Positions 50,376 to 61,475 of a stretch of 64,000 nucleotides of DNA are shown piece by piece; positions within the stretch are counted from its first letter, which is position 1; each line of letters opens with the position of its first letter. Source of the DNA: Acridotheres tristis (Eukaryota; Chordata; Aves; Passeriformes; Sturnidae); assembly GCA_037013685.1 (NCBI GenBank), contig CM072887.1:41591154-41655153 (forward strand). Direction: 5' to 3'. The notes below the pieces were generated by a model, which saw nothing but the letters and a program-made list of their open reading frames with translations, did not search any database and had not been told where the DNA came from. The translations under genes were made by a program, and so were the position numbers.

Positions 50376-53300
50376 CTGCAGGCCAAAGCACCAGACTGCA
50401 AAGGTAAAACCCCACCTCTCTTCCTCTTCGTTTCGCTTAAACTCTCCTTCTCTTCACGTAAGCAGCCCCGTCTGCCTGCTTAGAAAAGCACACAAAGCTA
50501 AGGCCTTCCTAAGCTACCCAGAAAGAGCAATCCCACCTCTAAGCACTGCCAAATGGATCACAGATAAATTAGGGTTTTATTTGTGTCAAAATGCAGCCCA
50601 AAAGGACCGAACAACATCTAATTTTAATTAGCAGCTATAAAATGTAGAATTGAATGAATTGCCTCGGTGCAAAGCTTGCTGGAGGAGAAGTAAAATGAAA
50701 AGACTTTAAGTATTGAGTAAAAAAAGGCTGGAAGCACATTTATACAATAAGTTCTGTCTCGTTTTTTTCTCTTCACATTACACGATGCTTCTCCCCCTCA
50801 CACAAGCTTAATGCTTTAATCCTGCTAAATATTTGCAAATTGGCACCACATCAGATCAAGACAATAGAGGGAGAAAAGCAAAGCGATGCAAGTTATGATA
50901 TACTTCTTATTACAGAGATAGCATTTCACAAGATTAAAGAGGATTTTCTAGGCAATGGAGACAAATCCAGCACCAGCTTTATTGAGAAAACGTCGCAGAT
51001 GCTTCACCCGTTAACATGTGGTAGTGCAAACAAAGGAGATTATCTCCTTTTCCAAATGAGCACCATCAGTGTTACCATTCCATTTATTGCACATTTTCCC
51101 ACTCAAGTGTTCACTTTTGAGAGGCGATGTGGAGACCTGCGGGAGGCAATGGAATAGGCATTGAAACAGAAGTTCCAGCCTGGTTGCAGCATCTGGGGAA
51201 ATTATCAAACTGGAATACTGCTCTTGGGAATAAAACCACCATCCAGAATAGCAAAAGAGAAATGGGGAAAAAAAAAGAGCAATGCCAAGCCCTTCCATTA
51301 TGGGGATTTTATGGACAATATGTCCTGAGAACCTCCACTCTGGTCAACCCAGTGAGACAAAGTTGTTTGTAAACACCAGAATGTCCTATATTTTTGCCAC
51401 CTTTATTCCTAATCATCAGAAACAAAAGTGCCTGAGTGAGAAATACAGAGTGCTAGAGGAAAACTAATAGGAACCTGTGCAGCAACTGCTGTCCTCCAGG
51501 GGAAACACACCTCTGACGCTGATAGGTTGGACTACAGAGCAAAAGGGGGTTGTGTTAAACCAGGACCCTAGGATCTGGCACTTCCTAGCCTCAAACACCT
51601 TTTTATCCTGTTCATTACAGAAATGACAATATCAGGACTGTGAAGAGCCCCAGCAGTCTCATGGCACTGCTTGGTTGCAGCCCTGCCCAGTGCCACTTCC
51701 ATTTCTTTCGCTGTGCTGCTCTCTCCTCTGTGGTGTTCTGCATCCAAAGCATAGGTCAGCATTTCAATCATCATAAATGTTAAGACCCCAGCTGTACAGA
51801 AAAGTGGCACAAAGGACCCATAAGAAAGCTTCTGGGACATGTGGATTCACTTTGAACTGTGGCAGACCGATGAGGATCTGGGGCTGCTTCCTGGTCAGCC
51901 AGACCTGGCTCATGCCACAAAACTTTACCGGCAAATGCAGCCTCCAGTCAGAACCACCTGGTCTCAATTAGGATAGATTTGTGGCACTTTAAAGGGGTTT
52001 AGTGACTGCTTTAGCTGACCCTTCAGATGAAGAACTACAAAAATCTGGCCTGGATCCCTAACAATAATGGTGCTTATCAAGGCATCCTTCCATCATCAGC
52101 CTTGCCGATTGCCTCCTGTCCGTCGTTTCTCATCAGTATTTGGATGTTTTTGCTCCCAAAAGCATTGAATGTAACAGTTGCTTCTCTAGATTCACAGAAG
52201 TAAAATGCCTGATCACATCCACAGGCTACTGTCTGCATCCTGACAGTAAACTCCCAATGCAAAAAGGGGAAGTTTCACCTCTTTAAAAATCCAGTTAGAA
52301 TCCAACTTGCTTATTTTGCATTTTCCTGCTAAAGGCAGCAGCTATAATAATATCATTCTCCATTGTTTCCTGGCCTAGAGCAATAGTATATCGTGTCCCC
52401 ATTGCCTGAAGTCAAACAACAGCAGTTGTATGTTGCTGAAAATCTGGGATCACAATCTCCCAGAAAATTAGGAATACTTTGAAATTACTAGGCCAAATCT
52501 GCTCTCTGGGTTGCCACCATTAAAGTCTCATTTTCACAAGTGCCAAATTTATGATGGGAATGTTCTCAATGCAATTTTTACTAAATTTAATGAGTATCCA
52601 TTCTAACTGGGCAAATGACATGTCCTGCACAAAATATTTGTCCAATGAGTAAAAATAAGTCTAAGTCATACTTTGAAGAAGAACATGAAGACCTCTTTCT
52701 CAAAGAACTTCTGCAGGAGAACATTATTTTGTACTGCTGCTCTGCCTCTCACCTCAGCCACCACAAAAAATTTGTGGCCTCTTAAAGGCAAAATGCAACT
52801 GGAGATTAATGCAATCAGACTTGGAATAGTGATAAATGGACTTCATTTCCATAGAGTCAGTGATCAGCAATACTATTGAACAGTCCCTGGTGATCTACCC
52901 TCCAAAGTGGCAAAGACTTGTGTCACACCTGAAAATCTTGGCCAGGGGTACTAGAGCCTTATAGTCCCGTGGTGCAGTAGGAAATTCTCCCTGTGTCCTC
53001 CTGATAGAGGGCATGATGCAGAAAGAAGTCATTTGACTTTCATATTTGTCAAGACATAGATCATTAAAATTCTGGATCAGAAGCACCCCTGGGCAGTTTC
53101 TCCTTCCTGGTAGGAACTCTCACAACAGACTATTTCCCGTATGCTCACACAAAGGGTAAATACTACAATAAAGAATAACATAATGAACCACATGGACAAT
53201 ATGGTCTGTTGGGAGAGTGCCAGTCTGTCTTCTCTGAAGGAAAATGCTTCTGGAAGGCTGCTGCTGTTCTATGGGGTAAAGGCATTTTGAGGGATAAGGG

Positions 53301-53504
53301 AGGTCTCAGGGACAGGATGGCTGGTTTTCCAGAAAATTTTGGGTAAGATTCAAAACTTGTTGAAACACCACCAGTAAAATACTGGGCAGCACCAGGAAGT
53401 GTGCTGAAGAACAAAACATGGGATTATAGACTTTGTCTGCAGCTCTGTTCTCTGCCCTTCAGGAGTGGGATGGTGGGGCTAGGGTAGACCCAAAGGTGCA
53501 GCAG
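50376..53504. other. Non-coding sequence, AT-rich and mostly unique
   Basis: Apart from the candidate element at 50,580, no gene or repeat family was recognised. Confidence 0.7.
50580..50720. promoter_or_regulatory. Candidate element with palindromic homeodomain site
   Basis: TAATTTTAATTA at 50619-50630 has two TAAT cores in inverted orientation four bases apart. It sits in unique AT-rich DNA with no chance ORF over it. Function is inferred. Confidence 0.2.
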
Positions 53505-53640
53505 ACAAAATGATTGAGAAGATGGAGAAACTCCTCTATGAGGAGAAATTATATAAAAGCTGGGACTCTCCAGCTGAGGAGGAAAAAAGCAAACACAGTG
53601 GTGGTTTACAAAACAGAGAAGGCAGTTGGTTGAGTCACTG
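53505..53640 (+). mobile_element. Possible diverged CR1 fragment
   Basis: ATGGAGAAACTCCTCTATGA followed by a 'GAGGAGAAA...AGCTGGGACTCTCCAGC' stretch resembles the CR1 segment that lies several hundred bases upstream of the 3' tail. It has no tail of its own and is too diverged for a firm call. Confidence 0.4.
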
Positions 53641-54967
53641 TGACATTTTCCTGGTCATCTGGCCACCTGTTTACCTGTAAACTGCTCTTCACCACCCCCT
53701 ACAATGCTAGAGCTAGAGATGATGCGATGAAATGAATGGGAGTTCTGTTGAAAGCAAATAAAAGCACACCTGTTTTTACATAATACTTCTCTACACCCAG
53801 AGGTGTGGGACCTCTGAGGCTGGCTGTTCTGGGCAACCATACGAGCAGCAACAGCCACATCTGTGAGGGAGAAGGTAAATCCATGAGTAACAGCTCCATG
53901 CAGAAACTGAAAGGATGAGGGAAGGAGGGATGTACCCATGAATACCTCGTTTAATTGCAGGCTTGAATCAAATGCTAGAAAATTGATTGATTTAAACTTT
54001 GGAACCCCAATGTTTGGCATCACTTTGCATTTTCTGCTTAAATCCCTGCATATCTTCTCAGGTGTCAGCAGCCCAGGTTTTGGCCTCCTGGGTAACCCAG
54101 CCTAGATAAACATACGTGCTGTTAAAGCTGTTTCCAGGAACGCCTTCCTCTCCCTGCAATCTCTTATCTCCCAGAGGAGATTGTCAGAGGGTACTTCAAA
54201 GCCCTTTGAAAATGGCCAGGGCTCTGTCTGTAGCCCAGCAGATACAGGCACCCTCACCCCAAGAAGTCAACAGCCACCCCTGTGTTCAGAGCAGCCTTAT
54301 CACCAGCACAACAGCCAGCAGCAGGAGACTTTACTCCACTCTATCACAACCCAATCTGCTTCAGTCTTTGCTCTGCAACATGCTTCCAGTCATCCCCAGA
54401 TTCACCCAGGTAGGTTGTAGAAGATTATGTGAAAATAAGCAGAAAATAAAAAGGAGTGGTTTTGCTCAGCCCTGAGGAACAGGGAAGCCTGAAGCCTGCT
54501 GAGCTTGTAATTAAAATGTGGAAAAGCCATGACAGAGCTCAAAAGATGGAAGAATGGGATACAGGCAGCAGAAAAATGCTGAGCACCAGGCTTCGGGCAA
54601 CATGCTGTTTTGAATTAAAAATAAATAAGAAAATTGCCTAGGGGAATGCAGGGGAGGGGTGGCTGTGGAAAGAGAGGGTGATGGAGCAGGGGCTATAATC
54701 CAAGCGCTGCCCTCAGATAAATCTTGTTCAGCGTTCCTCTGCTGAAAGACTATGAAGTGTAGTGAGGCAGAGGAAAACGGTACAGCTGTTTTATGGTGTT
54801 ATTATCCCTGCTGAACCACGGAAGACCAAGTGCCTGCCAGGACAAATGTCAGGACACCATGCATGCAATTCTCACTCAATCAGCAACTTGAAAATGGAAA
54901 CGCCAAAAATAAAAGTCACATTTTCACTTGGAACTTGTTTTCAGCTACTGTTAACAAGCATCTCAGG
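53641..54967. other. Non-coding sequence, no gene recognised
   Basis: Open frames up to 122 codons overlap on both strands without family resemblance. Confidence 0.65.
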
Positions 54968-55142
54968 GGCTGGCATCACTGGAACAGGCTGCCCAGAGAA
55001 GAGGAGGAGTCACCATCCCTGGAGGTATGTAAAAGATGTGCAGAAGTGGCACTTAGGGCACGGTTTAGTGGTGGATGTGGCAGTGCTGGGTTAATGGTTA
55101 GACTTGATCTTTAAGGTCTTTTCCAATCTAAGTGATTCTATG
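54968..55142 (+). mobile_element. CR1 LINE 3'-end fragment
   Basis: CACTGGAACAGGCTGCCCAG, AGTCACCATCCCTGGAGG, GTTAGACTTGATCTTTAAGG and TCTTTTCCAATCTAAGTGAT, followed by TCTATGA, are CR1 3'-end signatures. It is 5'-truncated. Confidence 0.92.
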
Positions 55143-58100
55143 ACGAGGCACGCAGGCCACATGGCCACAGAGAGCCCACACATGGCCAGGGACATTCCAC
55201 TATGATAGGAAAAGTAGCAGCTGCCTGGACAAGGACCATGCTTGATCCCATGTCATATTTGCCCCGTCTATATTAGCCCAAATCTGCCACTGCTTCTAAA
55301 ATTACCCTCCCAGAGAGAAGGGCTTTAGAAAAATGTTTTGGAGTTAACTGAATAAGTTGTAGACCAGGAGTTAGAAACATCAGACAGGTAAATGGGAGAC
55401 TCATCCCAGGGGACCACAGAGATCAGCAAAAGTCTGAGCAGCATATGAGGATCAATATTCCTCCCTATCAGTGAAGCCAGGGGGAAAGTGCCCCAGAGAG
55501 ACAATGTCATTATAAGTGTACCTGCAGTGCCAGAAGCTCAACAGGGATCCCTTTCTGAGTGTTTTTCAGGCGACATAAAGTTTTACAGGTCTGCAACTCT
55601 GCTGACCCGGGTGAAATAATTCCCGCTTTGTCTCCAATATCAGGATCCATTCAAAATGCACAGACCCAAGGATCAAGGGATGCCTGGGGACACTCTTCAG
55701 CACTAGAGTCTGAATCAGTGCCTAATGCAGGTCTCCTTCAGCCAGGAGAGCTCCTCAGATTGGTACAGTCCCTTGCAGATCAGCAGGGCTGCTCCTCATG
55801 CTGCTCTAAGCTGAGTTTTTATGCCTTTTTTCATACACATTACTGATCTATTCATCCTGTTAAAACTGTGGAGAAATAAATCGGCAGTGCTGAAGAATAT
55901 TCTGCCTCAGATGGCAAAATTCATTGGATTACACAACTGTTTGTTCCCCAGGTTATACATATAGGACTGCACTAACTGAGTAATGGACAGGCCCCAGCCA
56001 TTATATCTTCCTGCTGGCTGCCAGCAATGTGGGAAGCTAAGGCTTCAGAAGGTCTTATTGGATCTTGGGGCCCTGCTGTTGGCCTGAAACCCATCCTGCT
56101 CTTTCAAAAACATTAAATAGACTGGGACAGTCAGGCCGATTGATGCCAGAAGTCCACCTCATCCCACATCCTGTCTCTAGTCAGCACAGATGCTTAAGGA
56201 GAGAATGCAAGAACCAAGCAAAGGATGAGTGATTTTTCCCTATTGTGTACAGTGATTTTTCCTCCCAGCTTCCAGCTATCCACAGCTTTGAGACTTCCTA
56301 AAGAAAAGGCTGTATTTTAATACCTAACAGCCCTCCTTGGGGCTGTTCATTTCCTCATGCATTACTATAATTGCGCTTTTAATCTGCTTATGACTGAAGT
56401 AGGTAAAAGTAGTGTCTATCACTCCCCATTGCCTTGGAGTCCCTTTGCCACTTCTCCTGAGGTTTATAATGGCTCACTCTTTCCTGAGCAGTTGTTTTTC
56501 CTCTCTCCTCACCTTGCTGCATGCCAGGGCTACACTAAAGGCAGAATTTGAGATCTCTTTCGTACAAACCCCTGAGCACATCAATTACTAGAGCTCAGAA
56601 AGGCTGCTCGATTGTAGGGGCACTCACATTCTTCAGCAAGCTTCAGTGTTTAAGAATAATACGTATGACAACATTAGGTCAGCTCCACGTGGCCATAAAA
56701 AAAACCCGTCTCCTACAGCAGTGCCCCCTCTCTGTGATCAGTACCTGGTGTCTAGAAAGAAAATCAAAAGCAAAGTAAGAGCGTGGTGAAGTGTCCTTAC
56801 AGACACCTTGTAAGGACAAACTGTCATATTTGTCAATGTCTCAGCTCTAGTCAACCTTCAATTACACCCTAGAAGTATCTCCAACCCACTAAACACGGGG
56901 GGAGAAATGGTAAAAGTGACTTTTTTCACATTAACATAAAAAATTCATATTTTTCCTAGCAGTTTAATTTCATATGAAAGAAAACAAAGTCCTCTCTTGG
57001 GAACTCCCATCCATTACAAACCATCAGCTATTTTCAGCATTTCTGGTAAACCATACACACAGTAGCCTTACTTCAGTATGCCCTTATCAGCTCAGCTGCC
57101 AGCCCATCCAGTATCTGAAGCATGGCAGCTGAGAGAGCCTTTTGATCACAGCAGCACACCCAGGCTCAAAGTTACTGTGGGGTAAAGGACGACCTGAACT
57201 GCCTTAGCCTTGTCCAGATGCTGGGATGCCCAAGACAGTAGCCCCCCCAGCAGAAAAGCAATGCCCCACAGGTAGCAGAAGGATTTTTGTGCCAGGATTT
57301 GACAACAGCAGATTCTGGACTCTAAGCTAGCACAGCCCCATTTCCTGCAAAGTCAGCATGCAAAGGTGGGGTAACTTGGTCTCCAGCCAGCACACCCCAA
57401 CTCTACTGCCTGCAGCACAGAAACCTCATGGAAGTGATTCTCTGAAGGCAGCAGCCAGGGCAGTGGTGACTCAACACCAGGTATCACCAGGAAGGAGCCT
57501 GCTGGCAAGCTGGGCTCTTAGGCAGGCTCACTGTGCTGCAGGCACAAACAGGTGAACCACCCTCCCAGCAGTGCCCAGCCTGGCACTTAAAGAGAAGAAG
57601 CCAAGGCTTTGTTCCAGGGAGGAACCAACCATGAGATAGAGGAACTGTGCACTGATCTCCTTCCTCTACTTTGTGCCAGTTGTGTGCATTCCTATGGTTG
57701 AAAACGCCTTGGCCTTGTAACCCAAGAGACAGGTGGCATGGGAGGGCAACCTGGTATGCCACCCCCAGCATGTCTGCTCCTCTCAGCTCCCAGGAAAACA
57801 AACACAATGGGGACAGTTTACCAACCTTGGCTGGTCCAGAGCAAAGCTCCTTCTCTGGAGCAGTTTTGGAGCAGGACACCAGATCCGTGGAATGCCTGGA
57901 GGTCTAGATGCTGTTCCCCACTCAGTTAGCACAGTGGCACTGAAGGGTGTAAGGCTTCTGTGCCACAGCCACCCAGCTCCTGGGCACAAACAACCTCAAA
58001 CCTCATTCACCTTGGCCCTGGCATGAGGGACAGGACCCAGAAAGGAGTGGCCTATGTAAAGACCTATGGTGCCAAAAGGGAACAGGTTCTGATCTTCCAA

Positions 58101-58424
58101 AAACGCCCTCTGGCTCCCCGAGAACACATGTGGCACAACATGCAGCAGGTAAAACACCCCAGTTGAGCTGTGCTCCTTGCTGCTCACCCCACTTTCAGGG
58201 CCAGGCACAATGAGCCTGTCCATACCTCATAGGGCCAGAGCAAGATGTTGCTGTTTTGGCAGGGAGACAGAAAGCTGGCCTTTGTACTCTTCCCACCCAG
58301 CCCCCTAGGGATGGAGCAATGAAGGGAAAAGGCAACATTTTCTGGGCAGAGGTGTTTTGCTGGGGCACTGGGTATTGGAACAGTGCATGGCCAAGGGACT
58401 GCCCTCCAGCCTCCTCAAGCAGGC
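55143..58424. other. Immediate downstream flank of RHOU
   Basis: Unique sequence. Positions about 57,350-58,350 are GC-richer with many overlapping frames (up to 131 codons) on both strands, none recognised. No gene on the opposite strand converges on RHOU here. Confidence 0.65.
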
Positions 58425-58460
58425 AGCAGAGGCAGACACATACACAGGTCAGAATTTATT
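58425..58460 (-). terminator. RHOU: Likely distal poly(A) site of RHOU
   Basis: The minus strand carries AATAAA at 58460-58455, followed at once by CTGACCTGTGTATGTGTCTG, a GT-rich downstream element of the kind that binds CstF. The spacing fits cleavage at about 58,435-58,445. It is the strongest such combination I see on this strand between the stop codon and the start of the CR1-containing flank. Confidence 0.7.
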
Positions 58461-60987
58461 TCCAAATACCTCATTTATATCATTCTCACATGAAATATTT
58501 CTTTTGGAATATAGCCTACACTTAGAAAACAGAAGAGAGGTTTTTTTATAAGGCACATCAGATTATAGACTACATAGAGACATCTCCCCCTCATTTATGC
58601 TCATAAAATACTGGTAATTTTAAAAGTAAGATTTCTAAAACCTATACCCTGTGTAGCCCCATGTAGAGCATTATCCATAGAGTTATTAGACCTCAGTTTA
58701 CACACACCTAGTAAAGGGCTATAACAAGTTGTATATAAATCACATCTTCAAAAACAGTCACAGCTGGCTACATTCAAAAGTAATGCTACTCCAGACTATG
58801 AAACAGGCTGCTTATGAAGTATAACCTACTGCTCCCAGTTCAGCATGATACCAAGCCATATGATCTTGCAGAGGAAATTTTGTTATTTTTGTAAATGGAA
58901 GCTGCTCAGATTCAAGCCTGTCTCCTCCCCAAACCCACATTTTTGAGCGACTGAGACTGCTTTTTTACAGAGAAGCAAAACATCCAGGAGAAATCTAGCT
59001 TTGTTTTTCTCCAAGATGTTGGCATGACTGCATATCTGAAATCCTGTCAAAGTATTTGAGTAAGAAATATAAAGGCTCCGATGTTAACTTCAGGACCAGT
59101 AAACATTAAACCATTACCAACCAGATGCAACCAAGTCAAATGCATCCAGCTTCTGTGCTATGGAAACGGTTTTTCCAGGCTCTTCCAGTGCAGAAGCCAA
59201 CATATTTTTATTGAATTAGGCCCTAGGTAAAGATTTCCATCCCATTTTCAAGTTTTCAGTGATGGAACATTACCCATTCTGCACTCATTCTTCTGTAGAG
59301 AAGGAAAAAATACTGTCTGTGGAGCCTATGCCAATAGCCCAGAATCCTTTTACATAGTGTAATTTTCCTTAATGGGCCAGAGGTAAACTGTGGTCAGCTT
59401 TATCAACGCAAATGGCCTCCACAGTTCTTTATACCAGACATTGATTCATTTCTGATGAAAAAAGGTTCTGGCCTTCTGTTGCTACTGTTTAGTTTAAGAA
59501 TAAGGAAAAGGTCACTTCAAGGCTAGGGGCAAAGGGAAAAAAGAAAAGAAATATAATTTGATCTTGAACTATCTAGGAGAAAGAAAAAAAGTAATTGTGG
59601 CCATAAAAAGGCAGACAGACAGCACAAACTAAAACCTCTGCAGAACAGGTTTAAATACCGATCCTTGCAGAGAATCACATTGTCATTCAGGTCTCTCACA
59701 CTCACTAGAACTGTAATTAGGCTTAGAGTGCAGTAGGAACCAGATTCAGTCAGAGAACAGGTCACACTCAGCTCTATGTTGATTCCTCAGCTACAATTTA
59801 GGCAGATTTCAATTAATCTGTTGGACTGATCTGGAAAAAAAAAAAAGAATTATCAGTTACATTTTGGGGATGGTCTCAGATAATTTCACAACTATGAACT
59901 TGGACAAGATTCAACCAGAAGTGACTGTTGCCTTTAGAAGGGAAACATTAACTTGGTTGGAAACAGCATCATGAAGAGGATGCTGCAGCCTCAGTTTCTA
60001 GAGTCCAGTTTGTAATAAATCTCAATCTGTCTAATTTGTTATTTGTTTAGCAGCCTTAAAAGGTAAAGTGGGGCATCCTGAAATTCTTGGCTATAGGCTT
60101 AAAACCAGATGTGGTTTATATGGTGCTGCACAGGTATTTGTTATATCGCTTAGGAAAAAAAAATTAAAACTCCAACACAACAGTATTTACATTCCTTTGA
60201 GCTGAAATAGATGAACTGTCGTCATGTCTGCAAAAACACAGAGGAAATCGCCACTGCTCGAGGTAGCGAGTTAAAGCTTGGTCATGTTCTCGGGCTTCCA
60301 CTCAGCTTCCTGGGAACGGCAGGGAAAGGAGGACAGAAAGGACTTTCTGAAAGTCAGGAGGTAACAAATGAGATGTCAGCTCCATAAGGGATTAGGTTCC
60401 CTCACCACAAGCTGAAGGTATATTCATGACCTTTTTAACCATGGCATTCGCGTATAGATTACACCTCTTGCATACCCTTTTAAAAGTGATCCCTAAGAGC
60501 ATTGGCTTGGGAAGACACAAAAGAGAGCAGGAGTGGGGTTTTAAAGCTACAAATGTCAGTTAGGAGGCACAGTGTTATTTTTCCCTTTGATCGTCCATGT
60601 ACAGAGCTCTACATTTCCACAGCTGCTTGTGCGTTCCTCCTGCAAAGCCCTGGCAGTGAAGGCCTCTGTTATGCTCCTCCCCATCACATACACCTTACAA
60701 CAGAAGTTGAATCCTTTGGACAAATCCTTCTACGCTCACAGACACATGGTGCTTTTTTTCCTCAACGAGAAGTTCTGTCACAAAACCGGGGCGCCAGACC
60801 TGATATATAGCAATTATTTAACTAAGAATCCTTCTGCGACCCTTGAAAGGGCAACCGAGTTATCCAGTAGCAACATATACACATACATACAGATCTACAC
60901 TATACACTCAAGACGACACAAATTGAGATTTCAGCTAATATAGCCTCTATTGATTTCCTCAGAGCAGCACTCAGGTCCTTGCAGCCC
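58435..60987 (-). other. RHOU: Probable 3' UTR of RHOU
   Basis: From the TAG stop the minus strand runs about 2.55 kb without a recognisable coding frame to a strong poly(A) site at about 58,455. The stretch is AT-rich, with homopolymer runs such as the A-run on the plus strand near 59,833, and contains no CR1 or other recognised repeat. A long 3' UTR is normal for this gene in vertebrates as I recall. A second AATAAA at 59,207-59,212 could give a shorter transcript. The exact 3' end is inferred from signals, not transcript data. Confidence 0.7.
59207..59212 (-). terminator. RHOU: Possible proximal poly(A) signal of RHOU
   Basis: AATAAA on the minus strand about 1.78 kb after the stop codon, inside the inferred 3' UTR. 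The flank just downstream is T-rich rather than clearly GT-rich, so use is uncertain. Confidence 0.35.
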
Positions 60988-61443
60988 CTATACAAAACAG
61001 CAGTATTTTTTCCACCAGGATTTGGAGAGGTTTTTCATCTTGTCTGGAGTCCTACATTTGGATTTCTTTGGTTGCTGCTGGGTATCCGAGTACTGAATAC
61101 CAGCCACAATAGCTGCATCAAAGACCTCCTTGAGGTTTTTCTGAGTCAAAGCGGAGCACTCGATGTAGGACGCAGCTTTTATTTCCTCAGCACAGAGCTT
61201 TGCAGCCTCCTCCAAGACTGGCTTTTCTTTGCACTTGTCCAGCTCGATGAGGACTTTGACATCCTCCCGGAGGTCTGACTGTGTCCCAACCAGGATAATG
61301 GGCGCCTTGGGGCAGTGGCAGCGAATTTCGGGAACCCACTTCTCACTCACGTTCTGGAAGGACGAAGGGCTCACCACGCTGAAGCACAGCAAGAAGATGT
61401 CCGTGTTGGTGTAGCACAGAGGCCTGAGCTTGTCAAATTCATC
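60988..61443 (-). CDS. RHOU: RHOU (Wrch-1) last coding exon, atypical Rho-family GTPase, C-terminal 151 residues
   Basis: Seen: after a splice acceptor the minus strand encodes 151 residues and a TAG stop at 60988-60990. The exon opens in phase 0 with DEFDKLRPL, the end of switch II. Exon residues 53-59 are GTQSDLR, the base-recognition motif that replaces the usual TKxD. Residues about 61-92 form the Rho insert region, and 95-99 are ECSAL, the G5 motif. The tail is Lys-rich and ends WWKKYCCFV. Family knowledge: Wrch-1 is a CDC42-related GTPase with fast intrinsic nucleotide exchange. It acts at membranes and adhesions on morphology and migration, and its terminal CCFV motif is palmitoylated rather than prenylated. 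The P-loop and switch I lie in upstream exons outside the window. The full human protein is 258 residues as I recall, so about 107 are missing here. RHOV is the nearest alternative, but the QQQPKKSK and WWKKYCCFV tail fits RHOU. No frameshift or missing key residue was seen. Confidence 0.97.
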   Translation of the reverse strand, partial: DEFDKLRPLCYTNTDIFLLCFSVVSPSSFQNVSEKWVPEIRCHCPKAPIILVGTQSDLREDVKVLIELDKCKEKPVLEEAAKLCAEEIKAASYIECSALTQKNLKEVFDAAIVAGIQYSDTQQQPKKSKCRTPDKMKNLSKSWWKKYCCFV

Positions 61444-61475
61444 CTGCACAGAACAAAACCGTGTTAGCACTCCAC
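61444..61475 (-). promoter_or_regulatory. RHOU: Splice acceptor and branch site of RHOU last exon
   Basis: Reading the minus strand, the intron ends TTTTGTTCTGTGCAG directly before GAT, the first codon (Asp) of the exon. A CTAAC branch-point match spans 61467-61463, putting the branch A about 21 nt from the exon. This sets the exon start. The in-frame ATG at 61470 is intronic and is not a start codon. Confidence 0.9.

Noticed and set aside
57358..58350. GC-richer block with many frames near the RHOU 3' end as a converging gene
   Set aside because: No recognisable protein, no consistent splice sites, and frames open on both strands.
61444..61470. Nine in-frame codons beginning with ATG before the RHOU exon
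   Set aside because: They lie upstream of a clear splice acceptor with a branch site. The family sequence begins exactly after the AG.
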